A DNA stretch of 64,000 nt from Bryoerythrophyllum caledonicum. Its lineage: Eukaryota > Streptophyta > Bryopsida > Pottiales > Pottiaceae. The notes under the pieces were generated by a model that had not been told where the DNA came from, did not search any database, and worked only from the letters and a program-made list of their open reading frames with translations. Below are positions 55,021 to 64,000 of the stretch, piece after piece; positions within the stretch are counted from its first letter, which is position 1; each line of letters starts with the position of its first letter. Both the position numbers and the translations under genes were made by a program. Location of the stretch: contig OZ020516.1 of NCBI GenBank assembly GCA_963971425.1, forward strand, positions 17,410,593-17,474,592, written 5' to 3'.

Positions 55021-55984
55021 TTGTGGGCCGGTGTGCATAGTTGCAGTCACAGATTAATTGTCACACTATGGACTACCTCACCGTTTCAGTTCTCAGTGGT
55101 TTTGAAGCCAACATTTCAGTACTATGTTGTGGGCTGCACTCAGTAGTTAATGGCTATTATCATGTGTAAATACTGGACTTCTAATGGATTTGAAATTTTA
55201 GAGATATTGAAGTTGGTGTATTTGTTTCTGTGATCAATGATTGATATTGCCTCACCTCATTCTGACCTATACTTTGAGTTTCCTAGTTTTGATTCTACAA
55301 TGAGTCAGAGTTAGAGAAGCTTACCAAGCTCGTGTGATTTGCCTTGAAGCTCCACTTGCCTCCTCCAATCTACACACCACACAAAGCTAACTGTAATTAG
55401 TAAATAAACTAATGAAGACACTTGGTTTTGATGTTGCGATTCCAGGAGAGCTCACCTTTGAAAGTGGGAAGAGAAGTGAGCAATTAGGTTTGTACGGAAC
55501 CTTATATGCATGTTGAAACCTTGTGCCTCAGGTTGAATAGTCCAATTTTTACTTTTGGACTTTGGAAATTTTACTTTGTTTTCTATTTGTTTAAACTTTT
55601 AACTTATTATATTAAATTATTCTGGTATATAAAATATATAGATACTTGGGAGTTTTCATCACATAGTTTCAACAAAGCACTGAATAAAATTTATGCAGGT
55701 TCCACAAGTAGGAAAGAGTGGAAGAGCATGTCTACCAACAGTGGGGGAATGGTGATTTAATGTTAAGCGCCATCAAATATCGGTGTTTGTATCGCAAATA
55801 CTTGCAACGTATCTTGAGGTGAGAAATTATACTTGCAACTTATTTTGAGGTGAGAAATTACTTTGTTATTCATTTTTGAAATTTTTCCCGATCAATCTTT
55901 TGTTTTGTGTTGTTAGAATGAACTACATTTGGAATTAGAAATCCTTTCTTGTATTAGCGGTTGTAACCCTTTCAATGGTGTCAA
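55021..55984. other. Unassigned DNA within the 13.6 kb element
   Basis: No recognised domain. The frame at 55506-55760 is hydrophobic and unsupported. A 14 bp word GAGGTGAGAAATTA is duplicated at about 55815 and 55847. Confidence 0.4.
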
Positions 55985-56607
55985 TAATAACAAGTAATAT
56001 TATTTCTACATTAACCCAAGTCAATCATTTGCCCACACGATCACGCATTGTAAGGCAAAGAACCAAAAAAACTTCTTCTTTTCCACATAAAACTTAGAGA
56101 CCTTTATATTAATTTAATTTTATTTTCTCTCTCAAATGATGTGGTATAAACCTTCTCTTTCACCATAATACATACGGATTCTCATTCTAAGACATGGTTA
56201 CGTCACAAAAAAATAAAGCGCAACTTGGTAAGTTTTGAATCTCTACCCCTTCTACAATGGTTTTGAATATGCTACACCCCTTTTAAACCTCTAAAAATTC
56301 ATGTACAAGAATACAACATCATCATTAATATAATGGTAATGAACTTAAACATTTTGTAGTGCAAAGACTCGACACCAAGTAAAGTCAAAGAAAATTTCCC
56401 TCAACCTAGGAAAGAAAGTTAACCGTGTTGTCTACTTAAAACTTTCATCTTTTAATTCGTGTGGTTAATCTTTGTACTTAATAAGTATGAACTAAGGTCG
56501 TATGCTTAGACGTATCCATAAAACCTTTTTGTTTCCAACTTTACTCATGGCACTAGAATGAGCGGTTTTGAAGAGATTTTGTTGTGAAAATGCCTGTCCT
56601 TTAGGGA
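55985..56607 (-). mobile_element. 0.94 kb family, copy g1 (truncated)
   Basis: Minus orientation. It ends (plus strand) CCTGTCCTTTAGGGA before TTAA 56608-56611. It lacks the part beyond the AACCCAAGTCAATCATTTG region. Confidence 0.7.
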
Positions 56608-56611
56608 TTAA

Positions 56612-57531
56612 TCCTTAAGAGCCCAAGTGTACGTGGGGGGTACGTTTTAGATTTTGGGTAGGTTATTAAAAGTCTAAACTAAATATTTAAATAAAAAATA
56701 TCTTATTCTAGATTGTCCCGGATAAGATCTCCATGGAGATATTTTTAATTTGATTTTTGGATTCATGGTGTGAAAGTTAGTACCACTGAAAGTTAGAAAT
56801 GGGGACTCCGGGGAGCTCTAAAATTTTGCTGAGAGTCTCTATTGACATTGAGATTTTCCATACAAGTAGATAATATTACCTTCTTTGAAAATTAAAAAAA
56901 ATCTTGTCTATAGTGTAAAAAATAATTTTAATTGAAGTCTAACATTTTTACACATTTCGGGCAAGCGGGGAAAAAAACTTATTATTTTCTACATAAAACC
57001 TAGAGATCTTCAAATTTTTCACTTTTTATTTTTTCAACAAGAATATGTGACGTAAACCTTCTTATTGACCGTTTGGAATATCATTCTAAAGTACATTAAA
57101 TTCTCAAAAGAATATATTGTGAATTGACAATTTTTGAACATCCACTCCTTGCACACTTGTTTTGAATATGCTACACCCCTTCTCTACTTCTGAAAATTGG
57201 TGTAATAGGAACTAACATCATGCTTACCACAATGGTAAAAGATTTAGACCTTTTGTAGTGCAAATATTTAATACAAAGTGAAATCAAAGTCTGCTCATCC
57301 ACTCAACGCAGGGAACATAATCAACCATTTTCTTGACTTGAAACACTATAATCTTTCAATCCGTGTGGTCAAAATATATGAATTTTTATGAGTATGTTAC
57401 TTAGTAAGTCTTGATGGAGATCCTATGATCAAAAGGATAAATTTAAGGTTTTATTTCCTTCCTTATCCATTGCACTAGAATGAATAATGTTGAAGTGTTT
57501 TTGGTGTGAAATTGTCACGGGCTTTTAGGGG
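56612..57531 (-). mobile_element. 0.94 kb family, copy g2 (full length)
   Basis: Starts TCCTTAAGAGCCCAAGTG after TTAA 56608-56611 and ends GGGCTTTTAGGGG before TTAA 57532-57535. TTAA on both sides supports the 4 bp duplication. The GAGCCC/GGGCT inner motif pairs the two ends. It is back to back with g1, sharing one TTAA. Confidence 0.78.
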
Positions 57532-57535
57532 TTAA

Positions 57536-57840
57536 GTAACATACTCACAAAGTTTCATAAAATTAACCGCACGGATTGATTTATTTTTAATTTTATAGTA
57601 GACAAAACTGGTTCATTTTTTCCCTAGATTGAGTCGATTACCGGAATTATACTTTACTTGGTTTCAAAAGTTTGCGATACATAGGGTCTAGATTCATTAC
57701 CATCATGTCAAGAATGATATTAGTTCCTTGTACACCAACGTTTAGGGATAGAGAAGAAGTATAGCATATTGGAAGACACTTTGCAAGGAGTTGACGCTCT
57801 TCAAATATTAAATTTTCTCATTTCAAAGAAGTTGATCAAA
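57536..57840 (+). mobile_element. 0.94 kb family, copy g3 (partial)
   Basis: Plus orientation, starting inside the family at GTAACATACTCACAAAGTTT and including CCGCACGGATTGATTTAT. It ends about 125 bp upstream of the transposase-like start codon, so this family now forms the proximal upstream region of that gene. Confidence 0.65.
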
Positions 57841-57964
57841 AGGTTTAGTATCATCATCATATGATGAACACTAAATATGTGATCAGAAACATATCTTCTA
57901 TCAGATGAATGGTGCTTTAGAGGTTAACAATTAGTATATGTATTTTGACTAATGTGCAACTATA

Positions 57965-60265
57965 ATGTTTTTTTTCTTCTCAATAGTGATAATGGAGAGC
58001 CGCACGATTCAGACTCCTTTGATACGGCCACACATCGAAAGGAACAATATGCCTTCTAATAGCTCTGTGGGGGCCCGATTAGTACGAGCAGCACGTGCAA
58101 GGCAAATTCAACAAAGATCTGTTGGGATGATGACTTCTGAATTGGAAAGGGCAGTAGAATTGCTTTCAGAAAGAGGAGATGTGGTGGGCTTAGCAACCAG
58201 GGAGCATGCATTCGAAAGTCGCATGGAATTGAATGGGTCGAAGTTGTTCCCATTCGAGGTGGCGGTGCGTATCACTAGGGTAGATGATACGTTGCATTGG
58301 ACCGGAGAGATTGTAGGAGAACGCCTTGGCATGTGTGTGGGCTTGATCATTCGTTGGCATCGATCTTTGCTACGTGTAGTGGCAGTAGAACCTGATATCA
58401 CAGGTGTCCATGGTGACATTGGATCACAGATAGCGCCTACAGAAGTGATGGCCCCAGAATTTGATTTTCCTGAGTTCATCAACACACTAGGATCCACCCA
58501 GAGGTCTCGACGTAGTAGTCATGCTTCAAACACCATAGATGAAAATTCGCCATTTTCCCAATCTACTCCCTCAAATATCCGAGATTTGTCCCATGTAGAT
58601 GGATTTGCTTGTGTTAGACCAACACGTCGTCCATATTCTATGCAAAATAGGAGAAGGAGAGATTCAAGGGAGCCATCATTGACAGAAGCTGCACCATCTA
58701 AGGTATCGCTTAGAAGCGTGCAAATTGCAATGGCACAAGGAGGATGCAAACGCAATTGTTTGAGGGACGTTCCAGCAAGGTATCTATTGGACATGCGATA
58801 TAATGCATGGGGTAATGAGTTTTCAGTTCGAAGTACGTGGATGAGACAGATGCTGGTTTCTTTTTACACTAGGACGGAAGGAACTCGTCGAGACAAGTTT
58901 GTAACAAAGTTAGATGGGAAAGAAGTTTGCAATGCTTGCTACGCTCTTGGGGTTGGATATTCACAAAGGCGCTTTAAGCAATTGAAGAAGGATTGTCTAA
59001 TATATGGAAGAGTGACATCGATTCACGGCAATACCCTTTCAGATCCGATAAGAGAGACTACTAGAATGTCTGTAGCAGAGGCTTGCTTTAAATCGTTTGT
59101 CGATGAAGCTGGTTGTCCTCAACCTCATCGTTGTATTCGCTGTAAGAGTGACAACGAAGTGGTGACTCTTATTCTCCTTCCTATGAATACAGCCAAATTT
59201 GATGTATTCAATTACGTGAACGAGGAGGTCAAGAGAATTTGTAATGGGGAAACCATTTCTATGAGTTCGTTCCGGAGGATGTGGCGCATGAAGTATCCCC
59301 ACGTTCAGGTACCTCCATTCTCGAGATTCTCAAAGTGTTATCATTATTGGGAGTATAAATGTGCCATGGAAGGAACCACCAATGCGGATGCAAGGATAAA
59401 GATAAAGGAGTTGTTTATGTTGCATCTGCGCAACCAGATGGAAGAACGTAGGCATTATTGGATATTTAAGAGGTCGTGTTATATTAGCCCTGAGTTGTAC
59501 ATGTGCATCATAGTGGATGGCATGGACCAAAACACGACCATGGTACCGAGGATGCGTCAGACTGTGAAGAACATTGAGCACCGGTTTGTGAAGACCCATC
59601 TGTGTGGTGCTCTTGTACATGGGATTGGTTTATATTGCGACGTGTGGTTTGGGGCTCACCACAAACACGATAGCAATCAAGTCGTGAGTACATTGTTGTA
59701 CGTGATTGGAGATGTGCTGCGGAGGAGGGGCTTTTTGCCACCAACATTGCGAATTCAGGCCGACAACTGCACGCATGAGAACAAAAATATTTATATGTTT
59801 GCTCTATGTGCTACATTGGTGGGATTGGGGTTTTTCCAGGAGGTGGAACTATCTTTTCTTATAGTGGGCCATACCCACGAAGATATTGATCAACGCTTCA
59901 GTTGTATATCAAATACGTTGAAGAGGTCGGACGTCGACTCGTTGAAGGAAATGATTAGTCTTATAGAACGAGGAACATCCCCTACGGAGGCATTTGTTAA
60001 CGCCCGGCTGCTAGAGAATGTATGGGATTGGAAATTGTTCATAACTCCTCACTTACTGACAGGTCAGGATTCATTGGTGGGCATAACATTTCCGCACCAC
60101 ATGCGATTCTACATGGACAATCGGGAAGGGACTCGTGAGGTTCGAGTACAACACAAGCATTATTGCAAGGATCCATGGGGACCGGAGGCAGGGACGAAAA
60201 CTTTGAGGTCGTTGCCAAATAGGGATGAGCGACCATCGTTTGCGGAAGTATTTGCAGCGGACTAA
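57965..60265 (+). CDS. Transposase-like protein, DUF7869-type, module D
   Basis: This is a 766-residue frame. ATG 57965 opens it, but MESRTIQTPL at 57992 is an equally good start because the first nine residues are hydrophobic. The N-terminal third is Arg-rich with a Ser/Thr-rich linker (about 170-240). A Cys-containing block follows (GKEVCNACYALGVGYSQRRF near 318, RCIRCKSDNEVV near 392), probably for DNA or zinc binding. The core has MCIIVDGMDQ (Asp518), LRIQADNCTHENKN (Asp600) and VGHTHEDIDQRF (Glu639/Asp640/Asp642). The D...D...E/D order suggests an RNase H-fold transposase. I recall this family as DUF7869 (name from memory), common as orphan proteins in algae, oomycetes and animals. It is the best candidate for moving the 13.6 kb element. 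TAA 60263-60265 stops it, but the frame continues in module E. Confidence 0.75.
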   Translation: MFFFFSIVIMESRTIQTPLIRPHIERNNMPSNSSVGARLVRAARARQIQQRSVGMMTSELERAVELLSERGDVVGLATREHAFESRMELNGSKLFPFEVAVRITRVDDTLHWTGEIVGERLGMCVGLIIRWHRSLLRVVAVEPDITGVHGDIGSQIAPTEVMAPEFDFPEFINTLGSTQRSRRSSHASNTIDENSPFSQSTPSNIRDLSHVDGFACVRPTRRPYSMQNRRRRDSREPSLTEAAPSKVSLRSVQIAMAQGGCKRNCLRDVPARYLLDMRYNAWGNEFSVRSTWMRQMLVSFYTRTEGTRRDKFVTKLDGKEVCNACYALGVGYSQRRFKQLKKDCLIYGRVTSIHGNTLSDPIRETTRMSVAEACFKSFVDEAGCPQPHRCIRCKSDNEVVTLILLPMNTAKFDVFNYVNEEVKRICNGETISMSSFRRMWRMKYPHVQVPPFSRFSKCYHYWEYKCAMEGTTNADARIKIKELFMLHLRNQMEERRHYWIFKRSCYISPELYMCIIVDGMDQNTTMVPRMRQTVKNIEHRFVKTHLCGALVHGIGLYCDVWFGAHHKHDSNQVVSTLLYVIGDVLRRRGFLPPTLRIQADNCTHENKNIYMFALCATLVGLGFFQEVELSFLIVGHTHEDIDQRFSCISNTLKRSDVDSLKEMISLIERGTSPTEAFVNARLLENVWDWKLFITPHLLTGQDSLVGITFPHHMRFYMDNREGTREVRVQHKHYCKDPWGPEAGTKTLRSLPNRDERPSFAEVFAAD

Positions 60266-61183
60266 CGGGAGTTGAAGGCGTTGGATGACTTCATTGCATA
60301 TAAACAAAGATGCATTCAAAGGTTGCAGCATGAGGACAAGAATCGTGAGGCAAAAGTAGAGGCTGAAAGATTGAAACTCTATTTAGCTCAATCTCCACAC
60401 AAAGATCGTAGCAATGAGCATCGTACCTCACCGTTTTGGCCTTTAGAGTTCTCGAACACCGGACCTATAGGGAGTGCATCTTTGGATGTAATGGATGGTG
60501 CAAGTGAAGAAAATCGCGAGGTAAATGTCGTAGAGCAGGTAGTGGCTATGCTTCCAAATGCCGAGGCTCGAGGATACTTTGGTTCTCGTAGAGGAAGACC
60601 CTCTAATCAAGCATTACGTAGGGCACAACGAACAGAGCGCAACTATGTTGAGGAAAGAGCCGAAGAAGGAGCAATGTATGAAGGTAATCACGATCCATTT
60701 CCACCATTTAATCCACAATCTGATATCTGTTGTGGACAATTTGTAGCCTTGAGTGTTGATAGAGCAGAGATAGAAGGCGGTGTACCATTCTATGTAGGGA
60801 AAGTGATTGAGGAAGGAAAAAATCGATGGAGACTTAAGATTAAGGTTTGTTGGTATTGGCCCAGCATCCAAAGGGTGGTTGTTGATGGACATGGGTCTTC
60901 TGCACAGCGGTATGCTAATTGCATGGACTCAATCTGGGAGCCATCTAGGGAGAGCCATAGTTGGGTAGAGAAAGATGCATGCATTTTTTCATGGGCAGAC
61001 TCTCCGGAAAGAACCATGTCAGGGGCCGGCGGGTGGAGAAAGCGCAATGTATTTGGAGTGTAGGTTGAAAGCAGGATTCGCATTCTTCAATCGGCAAAGG
61101 CTCACATCCTGCAATATATTGCAATGCAAACCGAAGCTATCGATGACGACCGTTTGCAAGCAGCCCTAAATTCTATGGAGTAG
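60266..61183 (+). CDS. Module E: in-phase continuation of the transposase-like frame
   Basis: The reading frame runs straight on from TAA 60263 as RELKALDDFIAYKQRCIQRL, a coiled-coil-like helix. An AT-hook-like RRGRPSNQALRRAQ lies near 60590. A C-terminal SH3/chromo-like domain follows (CCGQFVALSVDRAEIEG, PFYVGKVIEEGKNRWRLKIK, VCWYWPSIQR). TAG at 61061-61063 interrupts, then a well-formed helix continues in the same frame (VESRIRILQSAKAHILQYIA to LQAALNSME) to TAG 61181-61183. Sense-looking protein on both sides of each stop means either two nonsense mutations or codons that are read through. The first Met is not near the left edge, so independent translation is unlikely. Confidence 0.6.
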
Positions 61184-61739
61184 ATAGTGTGCCTTTTTGA
61201 GAGTATACTAGTTGTGTATGGTAATTGATATATAGTGTATGTGTAAGAGTAGTATATTCTAAGGGTGATGTAAGACGTTATGTCATTAATCCTTTAGAGT
61301 AAAGTTGTGTTTACTATTGGTGCTAAGTCCAATTGTTGAAGCATCTATATTTAGTTGCACCATTGTATGCATTATGTACTACGTAGAATATATTTTAATC
61401 AACTGCCAACCCTTGCATAAAGTATGTTTTTTTGTAATTACGCCTGTTTATATACTACAATCCTTCAAATCTATCTTTGAAATATTGTGTAACTATATTA
61501 AATACATATTTATCTAGTATTAACGAGGGGCCACCACAAATTAGTTGAAAATGCCAAAAAATTGCTTCCAATATGAACATCCATGATTGTACGTAATATT
61601 GTTGCAGAAGCTCAATTTTTTTTCCTTTGAAAACATTTTTTTTCTTTGATTTTTTTTTTTTTTTCAATTTTGCCACTTTTGTTCGCAATGGCCGCCGTTG
61701 TACCCAAGTGCACTTTTAAATGGCCAAGTGCATAATTGC
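61184..61739. other. Right subterminal region and terminal inverted repeat of the 13.6 kb element
   Basis: AT-rich, with long T runs at about 61616-61665. The inverted repeat occupies about 61706-61739, including CCAAGTGCACTTTTAAATGG and GGCCAAGTGCATAATTGC. Confidence 0.6.
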
Positions 61740-61743
61740 TTAA

Positions 61744-64000
61744 TTGCATGTTCTTAACTAGCCCCAAAGACATCGCAAATGAAATTTACAATCAACAAAC
61801 GAAAAACATTAGACCTCATGTACCTAAATGTAACTATTTACTAGACCACCCAGTTACATGTACATATGTAGGAAGACAATATCCATGGCATGACCTTGAC
61901 GGCTTCATTATAGATAAATGTGGTGACCCACAAATATCACTACACACCTACTTCGATCGTGCTACATACAACACATGCCTCAAAAATCTAGGAAACAATA
62001 AAGCCCAAGGACTAGACCACATCCCAACTCCATATTAAAACTAATGCCACTAACATTTCATGAACTTCTCTCCCTATTCTTTTCTCACTGCTACAAACAA
62101 AAACAAATTCCCGCATCATGGAAAACTAGTTCTACAGTACTACTATATAAAAAAGGTGACCCCTCAAAACTTCCCAACTATAGACCAATTGCTTTAGCCA
62201 ACACTATCTATAAACTTTTCACAATTACATTCACATCCATATTATCCTCATATGGTTTAAAACACCAAATCTTTCATGATAGCCAAGCATGCTTTTTTGC
62301 GGAAAAAAGTACCGCTAGACCATAATAGCCGCACTTGAAGATGCACAATTGACAAACCAAGATATATATATTTTATATATTGATTTCAAAAATGCATTTG
62401 GATCAATTGACCACACAAGATTACTAGCAATTACCCCACCGACTAGTTGGAAACATCTACTCTAACTCCTCCACCTCGTTGGAGAACAATTTGGAACAAC
62501 CCGCCCCATCCCCATCCAACGAGGAACCATACAAGGTGGTACCCTAAGCCCATATCTATTCATCATTATCTTAGAACTACTACTAAGATGGATGCAAAGG
62601 AAAAATAACGGCTACACCTATGGAACATCACAAGTAACCATAAATTGGCCGCTTATGCTGATGACCTTGCTGCCATTGCCGGTAAAATTAAATTATTACA
62701 AATCCAACTACATAAAATAAACAAATTTTGTAATTGGTCCGGTATGGACGTTGGAACCCAAAAATGTGCCACCACAGGATGTCCAAACAAATCCAAAATG
62801 AACCCTACCGCATTCAAAGCACTTATGCAAACAACCAACATAAACTACCTTAACCAACCCATCTCCATACTACACCAAAACAAACCATATGTATATCTAG
62901 GCTTAAATCTTGTTCCCTCACTAAAATGGAAGATACAAATTCTTATTACTACAACTAAACTTACCAAACAATGCAAAGAACTAATAACATGCCCAACCAC
63001 AATGAAACAAAAATTAAAAATGGTAGACACAATACTTAGACCCGGAGTAGCATATAGTTTCTATGCAGTTCCATATTTTATGCCTGCTATTAAAAAAACT
63101 AGACGAAAAAATCATAGCCATAAAAAAGTCCATTTGTAGCTTCCCTAAGTGCATGTCAAATATCATTGCCCAACTCCTAAAAAATTTATTTGGACTAGAA
63201 GCTTTTCCTTTAAAAATGCCTATCTCCAATGTTTAGGAGAACAAGTCCAAAATGCACTCAAAAGCACATTCACAGACTTCATATTAGAACCCTCACTTTT
63301 GGAACAAATGTGGCTACAAGAAACCCAAAATAACACAAGAATTAACCAACACCTCTCCCAAAAACTTTTACAATTATTTTTTCAATTAACATTACCACCT
63401 TAAAACAAACTACACTATCAAATGGAACACACATTATGAACCATAATGACTTCAAGACATTCCATTCTACACCCTCTAAACTAATAAAAATTGCTCTTAA
63501 TATTGCCCAACAACTATTTTCCTACCCCCATGGCCCAATACATGCGCCTCATCATGCCTTGTACACCCAAATTCCTACACCCTAAAAGACGCATGTGTTA
63601 CGACCAACAATAACACCCATTTAAAAAACAACACCTCACCAATTCATCCCCCCCAACTTTGCCGCACCCATCCTGTCCTCCTCCCCTACACATATTAAAC
63701 AAACCCATCCACATACCCCATACAAATACCCAATACAAATCCTACTTAGAAATCATACAAGCACACTACCCTGAAGAGCAATTTTGTGACTCAAGATCTC
63801 TTACTCCAACCATAATCATTCCCCTCTTCAACATCCACAAAACCATATGTAATCCCAAAAAAGATATTTACACATTAAAAAACACCATCCAAATTAATGA
63901 AGATCATGGACTGTATATATATGAAGACAATGGGAGACATCTAATCACTATTTCCATCACTAGACTCCAATGGCTAAGGAACCAATACCATGATAAACTA
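61744..64000 (+). pseudogene. LINE copy B ORF2, reverse transcriptase to right edge (partial)
   Basis: This continues the LINE interrupted at 48119. RT motifs are clear though spread over several frames: NNKAQGLDHIPTPY (about 62000), QIPASWKTSSTVLLYKKGDP and NYRPIALANTIYKLF (62110-62220), LYIDFKNAFGSIDH (62375), RGTIQGGTLSPYLF (62523), and the catalytic AYADDLAAIAG (62650). A thumb and connection region follows (KPYVYLGLNLVPSLKWKIQI, 62880). The last 280 bp align with copy A (about 5530-5770 reversed), so RNase H and the C-terminal endonuclease should follow beyond the window. It contains many frameshifts. The coding strand is A/C-rich and G-poor. Confidence 0.88.

Larger units (their letters stand above)
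48120..61739. mobile_element. 13.6 kb TTAA-flanked DNA transposon carrying two divergent long frames
   Basis: The left end is GCAATTATGCACTTAGCCA and the right end, reverse complemented, is GCAATTATGCACTTGGCCA (18 of 19). An AGTGCACT word follows in both arms. TTAA lies directly outside each end (48116-48119, 61740-61743). Similarity extends a little beyond TTAA (GCAA, ACA), so the precise duplication needs comparison with an empty site. The element splits a LINE whose APE part is on the left and RT part on the right, which proves insertion. Genes inside: leftward modules A-B-C (52646-48828) and rightward transposase-like D-E (57965-61183). Between them lie about 5 kb of nested 0.94 kb-family copies, a gap and a telobox-rich segment, so the original element was probably 8-10 kb. 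TTAA targeting is known for piggyBac, Kolobok and Sola3 types. Confidence 0.8.

Overview
The window is nuclear DNA from a repeat-rich land plant. The evidence is two plant-type genes that can be traced exon by exon, the first exon of a third, many telobox-like AGGGTTT motifs, and small spliced introns. A non-seed plant (lycophyte, fern or bryophyte grade) fits best, but this is an inference.

Layout. The left edge holds the first exon of a pyruvate dehydrogenase kinase gene on the minus strand (305-569). About 1.2-32 kb is nested transposon debris: PIF/Harbinger-type elements and their short derivatives, a Tc1-like element split by a 3.36 kb LTR-type insertion, a Helitron end pair, a Mutator-type MITE, a mariner-type MITE, a reverse-oriented LINE, and two recurrent TTAA-flanked families of about 0.94 kb and 0.22 kb. 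A genic island spans 32.5-39.9 kb. It holds a 7-exon membrane-anchored Cys-rich protein gene (minus strand) and, divergently, a 16-exon ATXR2-type SET/MYND methyltransferase gene (plus strand). They share a 0.67 kb bidirectional upstream region.

From about 44 kb to the right edge lies a second copy of the same LINE on the plus strand. It is split by a 13.6 kb element (48120-61739) with near-identical 19 bp inverted ends next to TTAA. That element carries two long divergent reading frames. The rightward frame encodes a transposase-like protein with D, D and E/D motifs (the family I recall as DUF7869). The leftward frame encodes three unknown modules, the last with a possible PD-(D/E)XK nuclease signature. 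Both frames stay open for over 3 kb except for in-frame TAA/TAG codons that fall between modules; the first TGA closes the leftward frame.

Most notable: (1) the 13.6 kb TTAA element and its TAA/TAG-punctuated frames; (2) a LINE family that seems to combine APE endonuclease, reverse transcriptase, RNase H, zinc knuckle and a restriction-like endonuclease, as in the Dualen/RandI group; (3) a DD34E Tc1-like transposon in a plant; (4) two abundant TTAA-flanked MITE-like families with no partner transposase seen here.
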